Assembly: GCF_014400405.1 (NCBI RefSeq)
Contig: NZ_CP060496.1
Coordinates: forward strand, 248,001 to 312,000
Origin: Brachybacterium sp. Z12
GTDB taxonomy: Bacteria; Actinomycetota; Actinomycetes; Actinomycetales; Dermabacteraceae
DNA: 64,000 nucleotides
Direction of reading: 5' to 3'
Under the pieces are notes generated by a model, which was given only the letters and a program-made list of their open reading frames with translations, did no database searches and was not told the DNA's origin. This document shows positions 1-9,676 of this stretch, one piece after another (position 1 is the stretch's first letter; every line of letters starts with the position of its first letter). Made by a program: the position numbers and the translations under genes.

Positions 1-15
1 ACCCTGTCCCCGGTG

Positions 16-57
16 CGATGAGAGCCTCCTCATCGACGGCTCATCGACGACTCATCG
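16..57. promoter_or_regulatory. 11-bp-period CTCATCGACG repeats with inverted half-site
   Basis: CTCATCGACG occurs at 29-38 and 40-49, and a partial copy CTCATCG at 51-57, giving an 11-bp period (about one helical turn). CGATGAG at 16-22 is the inverse of CTCATCG and can pair with 29-35. The array lies 50-90 bp upstream of the first glycosyltransferase, so it may bind a regulator of the glycan locus. The window edge hides what lies further upstream. Confidence 0.35.
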
Positions 58-72
58 CCCCTTGTCATTCTT

Positions 73-94
73 CTGATCGTCACCGAACGATCAG
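73..94. promoter_or_regulatory. Perfect inverted repeat next to the first ribosome binding site
   Basis: CTGATCGT (73-80) and ACGATCAG (87-94) form a perfect 8-bp inverted repeat with a 6-base spacer. The right arm ends within the AGGAG-like ribosome binding site of the gene starting at 104. It could be an operator, or an RNA hairpin masking the ribosome binding site. Confidence 0.45.
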
Positions 95-103
95 GAGAGC
101 ACG

Positions 104-1312
104 ATGGACACCACGATCGCGCTGTATTCCCACGACTCCGTGGGTCTGGGCCATGCTCGCCGCAACCGCGCTCTCGCCTATGCGCTGGCGGAGCACCTGC
201 CCGCCCTGACCGGCGGCAGCGTCGGCGGGCTGCTCATCGCCGGCCACGCCGACGCCGGGCGCGACCCGCTCCCCGAAGGCTGGGACTGGCTGGTGCTGCC
301 CGGCATGACCCGCACCCGCGGCGGCTACGGCCCGCGGAGCCTCGGCATGGACCCCGCCGCCCTGCGCGACCTGCGCAGCGCCACCATGGACGCCGCCCTC
401 ACCGCGCTGAACCCCGACCTGTTCATCGCCGACCGTCACCCCTTCGGCATCGACGGGGAGCTGCTGCCGGTGCTCGCGAACCTCCGCGCCCGGGGCACCG
501 CCACGGTGCTGGGCCTGCGCGAGGTGCTCGATGCGCCGCGCGTGGCCGCCGCGGAATGGGAGGCGCTGGGCGGCGCCGAGCATGTGGCGTCGTTCCTGGA
601 CAAGGTATGGATCTATGGCGACGACCGGGTCTACGACCCCCGCCTCACCGGGGAGCTGCCACCCACCCTCGCGCAGCTGGCCACCGCCACCGGCTACCTC
701 GCCCATGGCCGGCCTGCCGGTCGCTCGCTGACCTCGGGGCGCACCTCGCTGAAGCCGCCGCCGCCCTATGTGCTGACCGTCCTCGGCGGCGGTTCCGACG
801 GCGCGGGCCTCGCCCGCCTGGCCGCGAGCTCGCACCTGCCCGAGGGGCACCGTCAGCTGCTGATCACCGGACCGCAGATGCCCGATCAGGAGATCACCGA
901 GATCCGGGAGCTGGCCGCCGCGACGAGCGAGGCCACCACCGTGGTGCGCAGCGCCCCGGACGTCCCCGAGCTGATCGCCGGGGCCGCGTCGGTGGTGTGC
1001 ATGGGCGGGTACAACACGATGACCGAGGTCATGGCCACCGACACCCCCGCGCTCGTGGTGCCCCGCAGCCGTCGGCGTCAGGAGCAGCCGCGCCGTGCGC
1101 GCGCCCTCGCAGCCGTCGGCGCAGTCGAGACCAGCGACGCCGAGACGGTCACCGCCGCGGACATCACCGACTGGTGGGCCCGCTCGGTCACCGGCCGCAC
1201 GGACCGCAGCCACATCGACCTCGGCGGGCTCGGCGTGATCGCACACCTCGCCGCCCAACTCCTGCCCGCATCCGTCCCCGCACTCCCGGAGGTGTCCCGC
1301 CATGTCGGCTGA
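104..1312 (+). CDS. Glycosyltransferase, MurG/GT28-like (COG4671 type)
   Basis: Predicted cytoplasmic GT-B fold glycosyltransferase of 402 residues. The N-terminus has the acceptor-side motif GLGHARRNRAL (about residues 14-24). The C-terminal half has a GGGSDG loop (about 227-232) and the nucleotide-sugar motif GGYNTMTEVMA (about 303-313), as in MurG and the COG4671 'predicted glycosyltransferase' group. The ATG at 104 follows GGAG at suitable spacing. The gene overlaps the next glycosyltransferase by 11 bp, which suggests translational coupling in one operon with the exporter and UDP-glucose dehydrogenase downstream. Donor and acceptor cannot be read from the sequence; UDP-glucose or UDP-glucuronate are guesses from context. 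Confidence 0.85.
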   Translation: MDTTIALYSHDSVGLGHARRNRALAYALAEHLPALTGGSVGGLLIAGHADAGRDPLPEGWDWLVLPGMTRTRGGYGPRSLGMDPAALRDLRSATMDAALTALNPDLFIADRHPFGIDGELLPVLANLRARGTATVLGLREVLDAPRVAAAEWEALGGAEHVASFLDKVWIYGDDRVYDPRLTGELPPTLAQLATATGYLAHGRPAGRSLTSGRTSLKPPPPYVLTVLGGGSDGAGLARLAASSHLPEGHRQLLITGPQMPDQEITEIRELAAATSEATTVVRSAPDVPELIAGAASVVCMGGYNTMTEVMATDTPALVVPRSRRRQEQPRRARALAAVGAVETSDAETVTAADITDWWARSVTGRTDRSHIDLGGLGVIAHLAAQLLPASVPALPEVSRHVG

Positions 1313-2678
1313 CCGTCCCCACCGCATCGGCTACGTGCTGAAGATGTACCCCCGCTTCTCGGAGACGTTCATCGTCTCGGAGATCCTCGCCCGCGAGGCC
1401 GCAGGCGAGGAGATCGTCATCTTCTCGCTGCGACCCCCGAACGATGCCCGCTTCCATCCGGAGCTGGCCCGGGTCCAGGCCCCCGTGATCCAGGTGGGCC
1501 GCTCCTCGAGCCCGCGCCGCCTGTGGGAGGTCTGGGGCGAGGCGATGTCCGCACCCGAGCTCGCCCGCGGCATGTCCGCGCAGCTCCCTGAGCTGGTCGC
1601 GGCCGGCGCCGACGACGCCGAGCAGGCTCTCGCCGTCGCGCTGCTCGCCCGAGAGCACGGAGTCACCCACCTCCACGCCCACTTCGCCTCGATGGCCACG
1701 ACCGTGGCCCGCCTCGCGGCGCTGGTCACCGACCTGCCCTACTCCTTCACCGCCCACGCGAAGGACATCTTCCACCGCGATGTGGAGGATGAGGACCTGC
1801 GCCGCAAACTGGCGGACGCCGACCACGCCGTCACCATCAGCGAGTACAACCGCCGCCACCTCCGCGCCCGCTTCGGCGCCGCGGAGACGGCCCGGCTCGA
1901 GCTGGTGCGCAACGGCCTCGAGCTCGAGCGCTTCCCCTTCCGGGGCCGCACCGAGCTGGCCGAGGTGCCGCAGCTGCTCGGCGTGGGTCGCCTGGTCGAG
2001 AAGAAGGGCTTCGACCAGCTGATCGACACCGTCCACGCGCTCCGCCTCGAGGGCCGTGCGGTGCGGGCCGACATCGTCGGCGATGGGCCCCTGCGCGAGG
2101 AGCTCGACGCTCAGATCCACGAGCTCGGCCTCGAGCAGCAGGTGCGCCTGCTGGGCCCCCGCACCCAGGAGGAGGTGCGCGAGCTGCTCGAGCAGGCTGA
2201 CCTGTTCGTCGCACCGTTCGTGATCGGGGCCGACGGCAACGCCGACGGGCTGCCCACCGTCCTGCTCGAGGCGATGGCCACCGGCATCCCGTGCGTCGCC
2301 GCCTCGGTCACCGCCGTCGGCGAGGTGATCATCGACGGCCGCACCGGCTGGCTGGTCCCCACCGGCGACACCCCCGCCCTGATCGACGCGGTCCGCGAGG
2401 CGCTGGACCCCGCGACCGATCGCCTCGCCCTCACCACCGCCGCCCGTGAGCTGGTGGCGGAGAACTACGACTCCAGCGGCCAGGCGACGAGGCTGCGTGC
2501 GCTGGCCGAACGCTCGGCGCATCGCAACATCCTCACCCAGCCGCTGGAGGTAGTCGCCGCCGCCCCCGCCGCCCCCGCCGCCCCGGCCGCGCCGGCCGCC
2601 CCCGTGCAGACGCTGTCCCCGGCCGCGTCGCCGTCGGCCGCCCAGCCGTTCACCCCCGCCGGAAGGACCCAGTCATGA
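1302..2678 (+). CDS. Glycosyltransferase family 4 (group 1)
   Basis: A 458-residue retaining GT-B enzyme. The N-terminus (YVLKMYPRFSETFI) resembles colanic-acid WcaL/AmsK-type transferases. The donor-binding half carries GVGRLVEKKGFDQLI and the EX7E region around LPTVLLEAMATGIPCVA. After the catalytic domain there is an Ala-Pro-rich tail (AP repeats, about residues 415-440), probably a flexible linker. The start ATG lies inside the previous gene and the stop overlaps the next start as ATGA. It likely adds a sugar to a lipid-linked or exported glycan; the linkage is unknown. Confidence 0.88.
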   Translation: MSADRPHRIGYVLKMYPRFSETFIVSEILAREAAGEEIVIFSLRPPNDARFHPELARVQAPVIQVGRSSSPRRLWEVWGEAMSAPELARGMSAQLPELVAAGADDAEQALAVALLAREHGVTHLHAHFASMATTVARLAALVTDLPYSFTAHAKDIFHRDVEDEDLRRKLADADHAVTISEYNRRHLRARFGAAETARLELVRNGLELERFPFRGRTELAEVPQLLGVGRLVEKKGFDQLIDTVHALRLEGRAVRADIVGDGPLREELDAQIHELGLEQQVRLLGPRTQEEVRELLEQADLFVAPFVIGADGNADGLPTVLLEAMATGIPCVAASVTAVGEVIIDGRTGWLVPTGDTPALIDAVREALDPATDRLALTTAARELVAENYDSSGQATRLRALAERSAHRNILTQPLEVVAAAPAAPAAPAAPAAPVQTLSPAASPSAAQPFTPAGRTQS

Positions 2679-3870
2679 GGATCGCGTACGCACTGCTGGA
2701 CCCCGGCATCGGGGTGTTCGGCACCAAGGGAGCCTCCGTGCACGTGCAGGAGGTCATCCGCGCACTGCGGGCCGACGGCCACGAGGTGACCGTCTTCTGC
2801 ACCCGCACGAACGACGACATCCCCGCCGACCTCGCCGATCTCGAGGTGCGCCGCCACCGCCTGCCTAAGGGCACCGGTGCCGAGCGCGAGCAGGCCGTCG
2901 CCGCGGCCTCCGCCGCGATCGCCGAGGAGATCGCCGCCGGCGGCTTCGACCTCGTCTACGAGCGCTACTCGCTGTTCTCCGACACCGCGGCGCGGCTCTC
3001 GAACCCCGCAGAGCCGCTCGCCGACGGCGCCGCCCTGGTTCCTTCGATCCCGTCGATCCTCGAGGTCAACGCCCCGCTGATCGCCGAGCAGCGCCAGCAC
3101 CGCAGCCTGGTCGACGAGTCCGCGGCGCTCGCCGCCACGCTCCGCCAGCTGCACGGCGCGACCGTCATCTCCTGCGTGAGCGAGGCCGTGGCGGAGTGGA
3201 CCCTCGACGAGGGCGCCGATCCGGCCCGCGTGGTCGTCACCCCCAACGGCGTGAACACCCGCCGCATCACCCCCGGTGATCGTGCCGTGGCCGCCCCGGC
3301 CGCGGACGCCCCGGTGACCGTCGGCTTCGTGGGCACCCTCAAGCCCTGGCACGGCACCGACCTGCTGCTGCGCGCCCTCGCCCGCACCAAGCAGAACCTG
3401 CGCCTGGACATCTGCGGCACCGGCCCGCAGCAGGAGGAGCTCGAGGTGCTCGCCGCCGAGCTCGGCATCGAGGAGCGGGTCCGTTTCCTCGGCGCCGTCG
3501 CCCCCGAGCAGGTGCCCGAGATCCTGCACGGCCTCGACATCGCCACCGCGCCCTACCCGGCCGGCGAGCACTACTTCTCCCCGCTGAAGGTGTACGAGTA
3601 CCTCGCCGCGGGCCTGCCCACGATCGCCTCCGCGATCGGCAGCATCCCCGAGCTGCTCGGCCACGGGGAGCTGGGCGTGCTGGTCACGCCCGGCGACGTG
3701 GCGGACCTCGCCTGCGCCCTCGATGAGCTCGCCGCCGACACCGCCCACCGCACCCGCCTCGCCATCACCGCCCGTGAGGCCGCGGTGCGCGAGCACGACT
3801 GGCGCATCCGCTGCCGGGAGCTGCTGCAGCGCCTGGAGTCCGCGGCCCCGGCCGGGGGGCGAGGGTGTGA
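2675..3870 (+). CDS. Glycosyltransferase family 4, 3' end frameshifted
   Basis: About 398 residues of GT4 type. The N-terminal domain starts IAYALLDPGIGVFGTKGASVH. The donor domain has VGFVGTLKPWHGTDLLLRAL and a PLKVYEYLAAGLPTIAS EX7E-like segment. As written the frame passes 3870 and runs to 4315 inside the exporter gene. Adding one G to the six-G run near 3855-3858 gives an ending at TGA 3868-3870, overlapping the next ATG by one base, like its neighbours. I therefore place the end at 3870 and treat the extension as an artefact. Confidence 0.83.
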
Positions 3871-5815
3871 TGGCCATCGGCACCTCCCGCACCGGCTCCG
3901 CCCCGCGGCAGCCCGTGGCCCGCAGCGAGCGACCGTCGCCGCTGCGCCGGCTCTGGGGCAGCTCCGCCGTGCCGAAGAAGGAGCGCCTGGACCCGTCGGC
4001 CCTGCGCCGCACCCTCCAGGTCGCCCGCCCGCACCTGCCGCGCCACCTGCTGCTGTGCCTGCTGGGGATGGTGGGGCTGCTGCTCGACGTCGCCTTCCGG
4101 GTGCTCGAGCCGTGGCCGCTGAAGTACGCGGTCGACGCCGTCACCTCGGCGCTCGGCGCGGATCTCCCCTCCGACGCCTCGCCCTTCGGGCTGAACATCG
4201 AGCAGACCGTGATCGCCGCCGCGCTCGGCCTCGCGGTCATCATCGCCGGGCGCGCCGGCTCGAACTACCTGGCCACCATCTCGTTCGCGAAGGTCGGCGC
4301 GCGCATCGCCACTGAGCTGCGCACCCGCGTCTTCGACCACGTCCAGGCGCTGTCGCTGCGCTACCACTCCCGCGCCTCGATCGGCGACACCTCCCAGCGG
4401 CTGGTGGGGGACGTGGGCCGCCTCCAGGATGTCGCCGTCACCGCCGGGCTGCCGCTGATCGGCAACGTCATCACCCTCGCCGTGCTGCTGGTGGTGATGC
4501 TGATCCTCGACCCGCTGCTCTCCGGCATCGTGATCGCCACGGGCCTGCTCTACCTGCTGCTCTCGCGCCGCTCCTCCCCGAAGATCGTGCGGGCCTCCCG
4601 CAGCACCCGCAAGGGCGAGGGCTCCCTCGTCGGCGCCGCTGCCGAGGCGCTCGGCGCGATCCGCGTGGTCCAGTCCTACGGGCTCGAGCAGACCGTCGCC
4701 CACGAGTTCGCCGGCGGCAACGAAAGGGCCATGAAGGCCGGGGTGAAGGCCAAGAAGCTGGCCGCCGGCCTCGAACGCGCCACCGACGTGCTGGTCGGCA
4801 TCGCCCAGGGCGCCGTGCTCGTCGTGGGCAGCCTGCAGGTGCTGCGGGGCGAGATGAGCCCCGGCGACATGGTGCTGTTCCTGACCTACCTGAAGATCGC
4901 CATGAAGCCGCTGCGCGACATGGCCAAGTACACCGGCCGCATCGCCCGCGCCTCCGCCTCCGGGGAGCGCATCGCCGACCTCCTCGACGAGGAGATCGAG
5001 ATCCAGGGCCCGGAACGCCCCGTCCCGATGCGCCACGTGCGCGGCACCATCGACTTCGCGGACATCACCTCACCCGACGGCCACGGCCGCCCCCTCTTCG
5101 ACGGACTCACCCTGCGGATCCCCGCCGGCCAGCACATCGGGATCCTCGGCCCCTCCGGCGGTGGCAAGTCCACCCTGGTCTCCTACCTGCTGCGCCTGAA
5201 CGAGCCGCAGCAGGGCCGGATCCGCATCGGCGGCTACGACACCCGCTCGGTGAGCCTCGCCGACCTGCGCCGCCACGTCGCGATCCTCCCGCAGGAGTCG
5301 GTGCTGTTCACCGAATCGGTGCGAGAGAACATCCGCTTCGGCCGGCGCGACGCCTCGCACGCCGAGATCGAGGAGGCCGCCCGCCGCGCCGGCGCCCACG
5401 ACTTCATCGTCGGCCTGCCGCAGGGGTACGACACCGTGCTCGGCAACCGCGGGGACACCCTCTCCGGCGGGCAGCGCCAGCGCATCGCGATCGCACGCGC
5501 CATGATCCGCCGCGCCCCCGTGGTGGTGCTCGACGAGGCGACGACCGGCCTCGACCCGGCCTCGAAGGCGCAGGTCAACGAGTCCCTGCGGGAGCTCGCC
5601 CGCTCCCGCACCACCATCTCGATCACCCACGACGCCACCACCGTCGCGGGCCTGGACCGGGTGCTGTGGCTCGAGGACGGCCGGATCCTCGAAGACGGCA
5701 CCCCCGCCGAGCTCACCGCCGACCCCGACTCCCACTACTCGCGCTGGATCGTCGAGCAGCACGCCGCGGAGCAGACCCCCGACGCCCCCAGCCGAACGGA
5801 CAGGAGATCCGGTGA
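3870..5815 (+). CDS. ABC exporter, fused membrane and ATPase domains
   Basis: ABCB/MsbA-type half-transporter of about 648 residues. The N-terminal half has about five or six membrane segments. The ATPase has Walker [10 protein letters not shown] (about residues 427-435), signature [10 protein letters not shown] (about 531) and Walker [15 protein letters not shown] (about 551-564). One copy would homodimerise. Its position between glycosyltransferases and UDP-glucose dehydrogenase suggests export of a glycolipid or oligosaccharide. The frame as written runs on to 6314; one extra C in either C5 run (5776-5780 or 5785-5789) gives a TGA at 5813-5815 overlapping the next ATG. The substrate is unknown. 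Confidence 0.85.
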
Positions 5816-8273
5816 TGACCATGACCGCCACCCCGTTGCAGCTCCTCAGCGACCACGCCCGCCTGCCCGGCGCCGCGGCGCTGCTGGACCCCGAGCAGCT
5901 CTCCGCCCTGCTGAGCCGCGAGATCGCCCTGGACCGGGTGCGCATCAAGCCCACCGCCTCGGTGCTCGTCTCCTATCGCGCCACCGTCCCCGCCGGGACG
6001 CGCGGCCAGGACCTCGCAGGCGCCGGCTGGGTGCAGCTGGTCGCCTCCCGCGACAAGCGCGACAACATCCTGGACCGGGCCGAGCGCAGCGGGACGGAGA
6101 TCCTCGAGCACACCACCGCGGCCGACGGCCCGTACCTGCTCAGCGGCGGCCTCGACAGCGACCCGCGGCTGGGCCGCGAGATCCACCGCCTGCTGCGTCG
6201 GTGCGGCGACGAGACCGCCCTACGGGTGCTGAGCTACAACCCCGGCCGCCACGCCGTGCTGCTCCTGCCCGACTCCGGCGAGGTGCTGCGCATCGCGGCC
6301 AGGCCGCTGGATGACCTGCTGCAGGTCGGCGAGTGCTGGCGGGAGCTGGGCCTGCCCACCGTCGCCCAGCGTCGCTGGCGTGGTCGCCCCTCCGTGCTGA
6401 TCGGTGAGCAGTGGGGCCAGGGAGATCTTGCGGGGATGTCCTGCCATCCTCTCTCGATGCCGGCCGCCGCCCGGCTCGGCGAGATCATCGCCCGCCTGCA
6501 CGCCGCCGACGTCTCCGGCCGCGGCCTGTCCGCAGCCCGCATCGGCGACCCGGTCCCCGCCACCACCGAGGCCGTCGCCGATCTGCTGCCCCACCGCGCA
6601 CAGCAGATCGCACAGCTCACGCAGCGACTGCGCGAGACCCTCACGACCGACGGGCCCCAGGCCCTGATCCACGGCGACCTCTCCCCGGACCAGGTCCTGG
6701 TCTCGGTCGACGAGACCGCCGTCCCCGGCGAAGGGCACCTGCCCCTGCGCGTGGTGGACCTGGACCGCTCCGGCCTCGGGCCGCGCAGCGCCGACCTCGG
6801 CTCCTGGATCGCCTCCTGCCTGCTCGCCGGCGTCGAGGAACAGGCCACCGCCTTCCTCCGCGGGTACACCCGCCGCCTCGCCCTGCCGCCGAGCACCGAG
6901 CTCGCAGCCTGGACCGCCCGCGCCCTGCTCTCCTCCGCCCTGGACCCGCTGCGCCGTCACCGCGAGGACTGGATGGAGCGGGTCGAGCGGCGCCTCGCGC
7001 TCGCCGAGATCGTCCTCGAACGGCCCGGCCGCCTGCCGCTGCCCGCCCCGGCCCCCGCCGCCTCGAGCACAGGGGAGCAGGAGACCCTGGTTCCCGCCAC
7101 CGTCACCCATGACGGACGCGTGCTCACCGTGCACCGCGCCTGGGCCGACGACGGCCGCGGCCTGCCCCTCGAGCTCGAGGACAGCGCCCCCACCCGCTCC
7201 GGAGCCCGCCTGCGCGCAGCCCGCCTCGACCCCGCCACCGGCCAGGTCACCGTGCTCGCGGACGGCACCGATCCGCGCCTGCCCGCACTGGCCCGCGTGC
7301 TCGAGGAGCATCCGGGCGGCACCGTCGTCTCGCACCGGCCCGGCAAACGCGCCGTGGTCCGCCTCGAGAACGGCGGAGCCGGCGGGGCCGGAGAGGGCAG
7401 CGAGGGCGAACCCGCCGGGACCCGCTACGTGAAGATCGTCCGCCCCGGCCGCGCCGCACGGCTGCTGGACGCCATCAGCCGCTCGACCGCCTTCGAGGGC
7501 CCCTTCCGCACAGCCCGGGTGCTCGACGCCGACGAGGACACCGTCACCTTCGCCGAGCTGCCCGGACACCTCCTGCACGACGGGCTCCCCACCGCTGACG
7601 GCACCTGGTGCCGCGCCTGGCGCGAGACCCTCGACGCCTGGACCACCGCCGTCGAGACCTCCCGTGACCACGTGGGGGCCGCTACCCTCCACGGACCCGC
7701 CGCCGAGGCCGAGGTGCTCGAGGCCTGGGGTGAACGTGCCGACGCCGTCGACCCCTCCGGGGCCGTCCTGCGCGGCCGCGCCCTGGCGCTGGCCCGCCGG
7801 GAGCTGCTGCGCCTGGGAGACGTCGAGCGGCCCGCCCTGATCCACCGCGACCTGCACGACAAGCAGATCCTCTGGCGGGAGGGCGACCGTCCCGCCCTCC
7901 TGGATGTCGACACCGCGACCGCCGGCGATCCCGCCCTCGACGCCGCGAATCTCCGCGCGCACGCCACCTGGCGCGAGCTGCAGGGGATCTGGACCGAGGA
8001 GCAGGCCGCCGTGGTCCGCGAGGAGATCGACCGGGCCGCCGCCCGCAGCGGCATCCCACCCGAGACCCTCGCCGCCTACGAGAGCGGCACCATCGCCCGG
8101 CTCGCCTGCGTCTACGCCTTCCGACCACGGTGGCGCGGCGCTGCCCGCATCCTCGCCGCCTCCCTCGACCCGGCCGGCCCCGGCCCGGCATCCCCGGCCC
8201 CCTCCGCGCACCCGCGGCAGAGGACACCCCACTGGGCGGCACCGCCACCCACCTCGAAAGGAGCATGTCGTGA
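5815..8273 (+). CDS. Tandem aminoglycoside-phosphotransferase-fold protein
   Basis: About 819 residues with two APH/choline-kinase-like domains in series. Domain 1 has the catalytic loop LIHGDLSPDQ (about residues 284-294) and a metal-binding VVDLDRSGLG. Domain 2 has LIHRDLHDKQILW (about 674-686) and LLDVDTATAGDPALDAANL. Both HxD loops look intact, so both could be active kinases on a sugar or other small hydroxylated substrate. An RBS (AGGAGA) precedes the ATG at 5815; GTG 5812 is an alternative. As written the frame passes into the next gene up to 8907. One extra C in the run at 8198-8202 gives TGA 8271-8273, overlapping the next start. I do not recognise a named family member. Confidence 0.75.
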
Positions 8274-9657
8274 AGACCACCAAGATCTCCGTCATCGGAG
8301 TCGGATACCTCGGTGCGGTGCACGCCGCCGCCATGGCCGACCTCGGCCACGACGTGGTCGGCCTCGACATCGACGCCGAGCGCATCGCCACCCTCCAGGC
8401 CGGGCGCGCCCCCTTCCACGAGCCCGGCTTCGAGGACATCCTCGCCCGTGGCCTGGATGCCGATCTGCTCCGCTTCACCACCGACTACGCCGACATCGCC
8501 GACGCCGACGTGCACTTCCTGGGCCTCGGCACCCCGCAGCAGGCCGACGGCTTCGGCGCCGACCTGTCCTACCTCGAGGCCGCGGTCGACGCGCTCGCCG
8601 AGGTGCTGCCCGCCCGCGGCGGTGCGCCGACGCTGGTGGTCGGCAAGTCCACCGTCCCCGCCGGCACCGCGCGCATGCTCGCCGGCCGTCTCGAGCAGGT
8701 CGAGGGCGTGACGCTGATGTGGAACCCGGAGTTCCTGCGGGAGGGTTTCGCCGTGAAGGACACCCTGGATCCCGATCGGCTCGTCTACGGGGTGCACGAC
8801 ACCGAGGACCCTGTCGCCGCGCAGGCCGTCGCGATGCTCGACGCCGTCTACGCCCGGATCCTCGAACGCGAAGCGCCCCGCCTGGTGATGGGTTACGAGG
8901 CAGCTGAGCTGGTCAAGGCCTCGGCCAACGCCTTCCTCGCCACCAAGATCTCCTTCATCAACGCTGTGGCGGAGATGTGCGAGGTCACCGGGGCGGATGT
9001 CACCGATGTGGCCCGCGCGATCGGCATGGATGACCGCATCGGCGCGAAGTTCCTGCGCGCCGGGGTCGGTTTCGGCGGAGGCTGCCTGCCCAAAGACATC
9101 CGCGCCTTCCTCGCCAGCGCCGAAGAGAACGGCGTGGGAGAGGCCCTCGGCTTCCTCCGCGAGGTCGATGCCGTCAACGAGCGGCGCCGCGCCCGGGTGG
9201 TCGCCCTCGCCGGTGAGATGCTCGGCGACCTCGCTGGACGCCGGGTCACCGTGCTCGGCGCAGCCTTCAAGCCCCTCAGCGACGACACCCGGGACTCGCC
9301 GGCGCTCGATGTCGCCTGCCGCCTGCGTGCTGCCGGGGCCCTGGTCACGGTCACCAGGACCCCGAGGCGCTGCGGAACGCCGAGCGCCGCCTCGGCGGAC
9401 TGGTGGAGCTCGAGCCGGACACCTCCTCGGCACTGCGCGGAGCGGAGCTGACCGTGCTGCTGACCGAATGGGACGAGTACCGCGACCTCGACCCCGCACG
9501 GACTGCCGGCCTGGTCGCGGCAGCGCGGATGATCGATGGCCGCAACGTGCTCGACCCGCGGCAGTGGCGCGACGCCGGCTGGGAGATCAGCTCCCTGGGC
9601 CGGGCCGCCGCCCTCCCGGCGACCCGCCTCCCCGAGCGAGAGCCCGCCCTGGCCTGA
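8270..9657 (+). CDS. ugd: UDP-glucose 6-dehydrogenase
   Basis: Oxidises UDP-glucose to UDP-glucuronate with two NAD+. The N-terminus has the Rossmann motif GVGYLG. The central region has the catalytic cysteine motif GVGFGGGCLPKDI (Cys about residue 271). The C-terminal domain shows LGAAFKPLSDDTRDSPAL. The start is GTG 8270 with a good AAAGGAG RBS. A frameshift near 9352-9360 (VTVT then DPEALRNAERR in another frame) splits the last 100 residues; the continuation ends at 9657 with normal family sequence. Total length of about 460 residues is typical. It would supply uronic acid donor to the adjacent glycosyltransferases. Confidence 0.9.
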
Positions 9658-9676
9658 GCGGGGAGGCGAGGGCCGC

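Noticed and set aside
2545..2625. GCCCCCGCC-type tandem repeats, possible minisatellite
   Set aside because: They encode the Ala-Pro tail of the glycosyltransferase in frame and look like a protein linker.
2675..4315. Glycosyltransferase of 546 residues with an Arg/Ala/Pro-rich tail overlapping the exporter
   Set aside because: The tail is the exporter gene read in the wrong frame. A frameshift at the G6 run near 3855 explains it, and the natural end is 3870.
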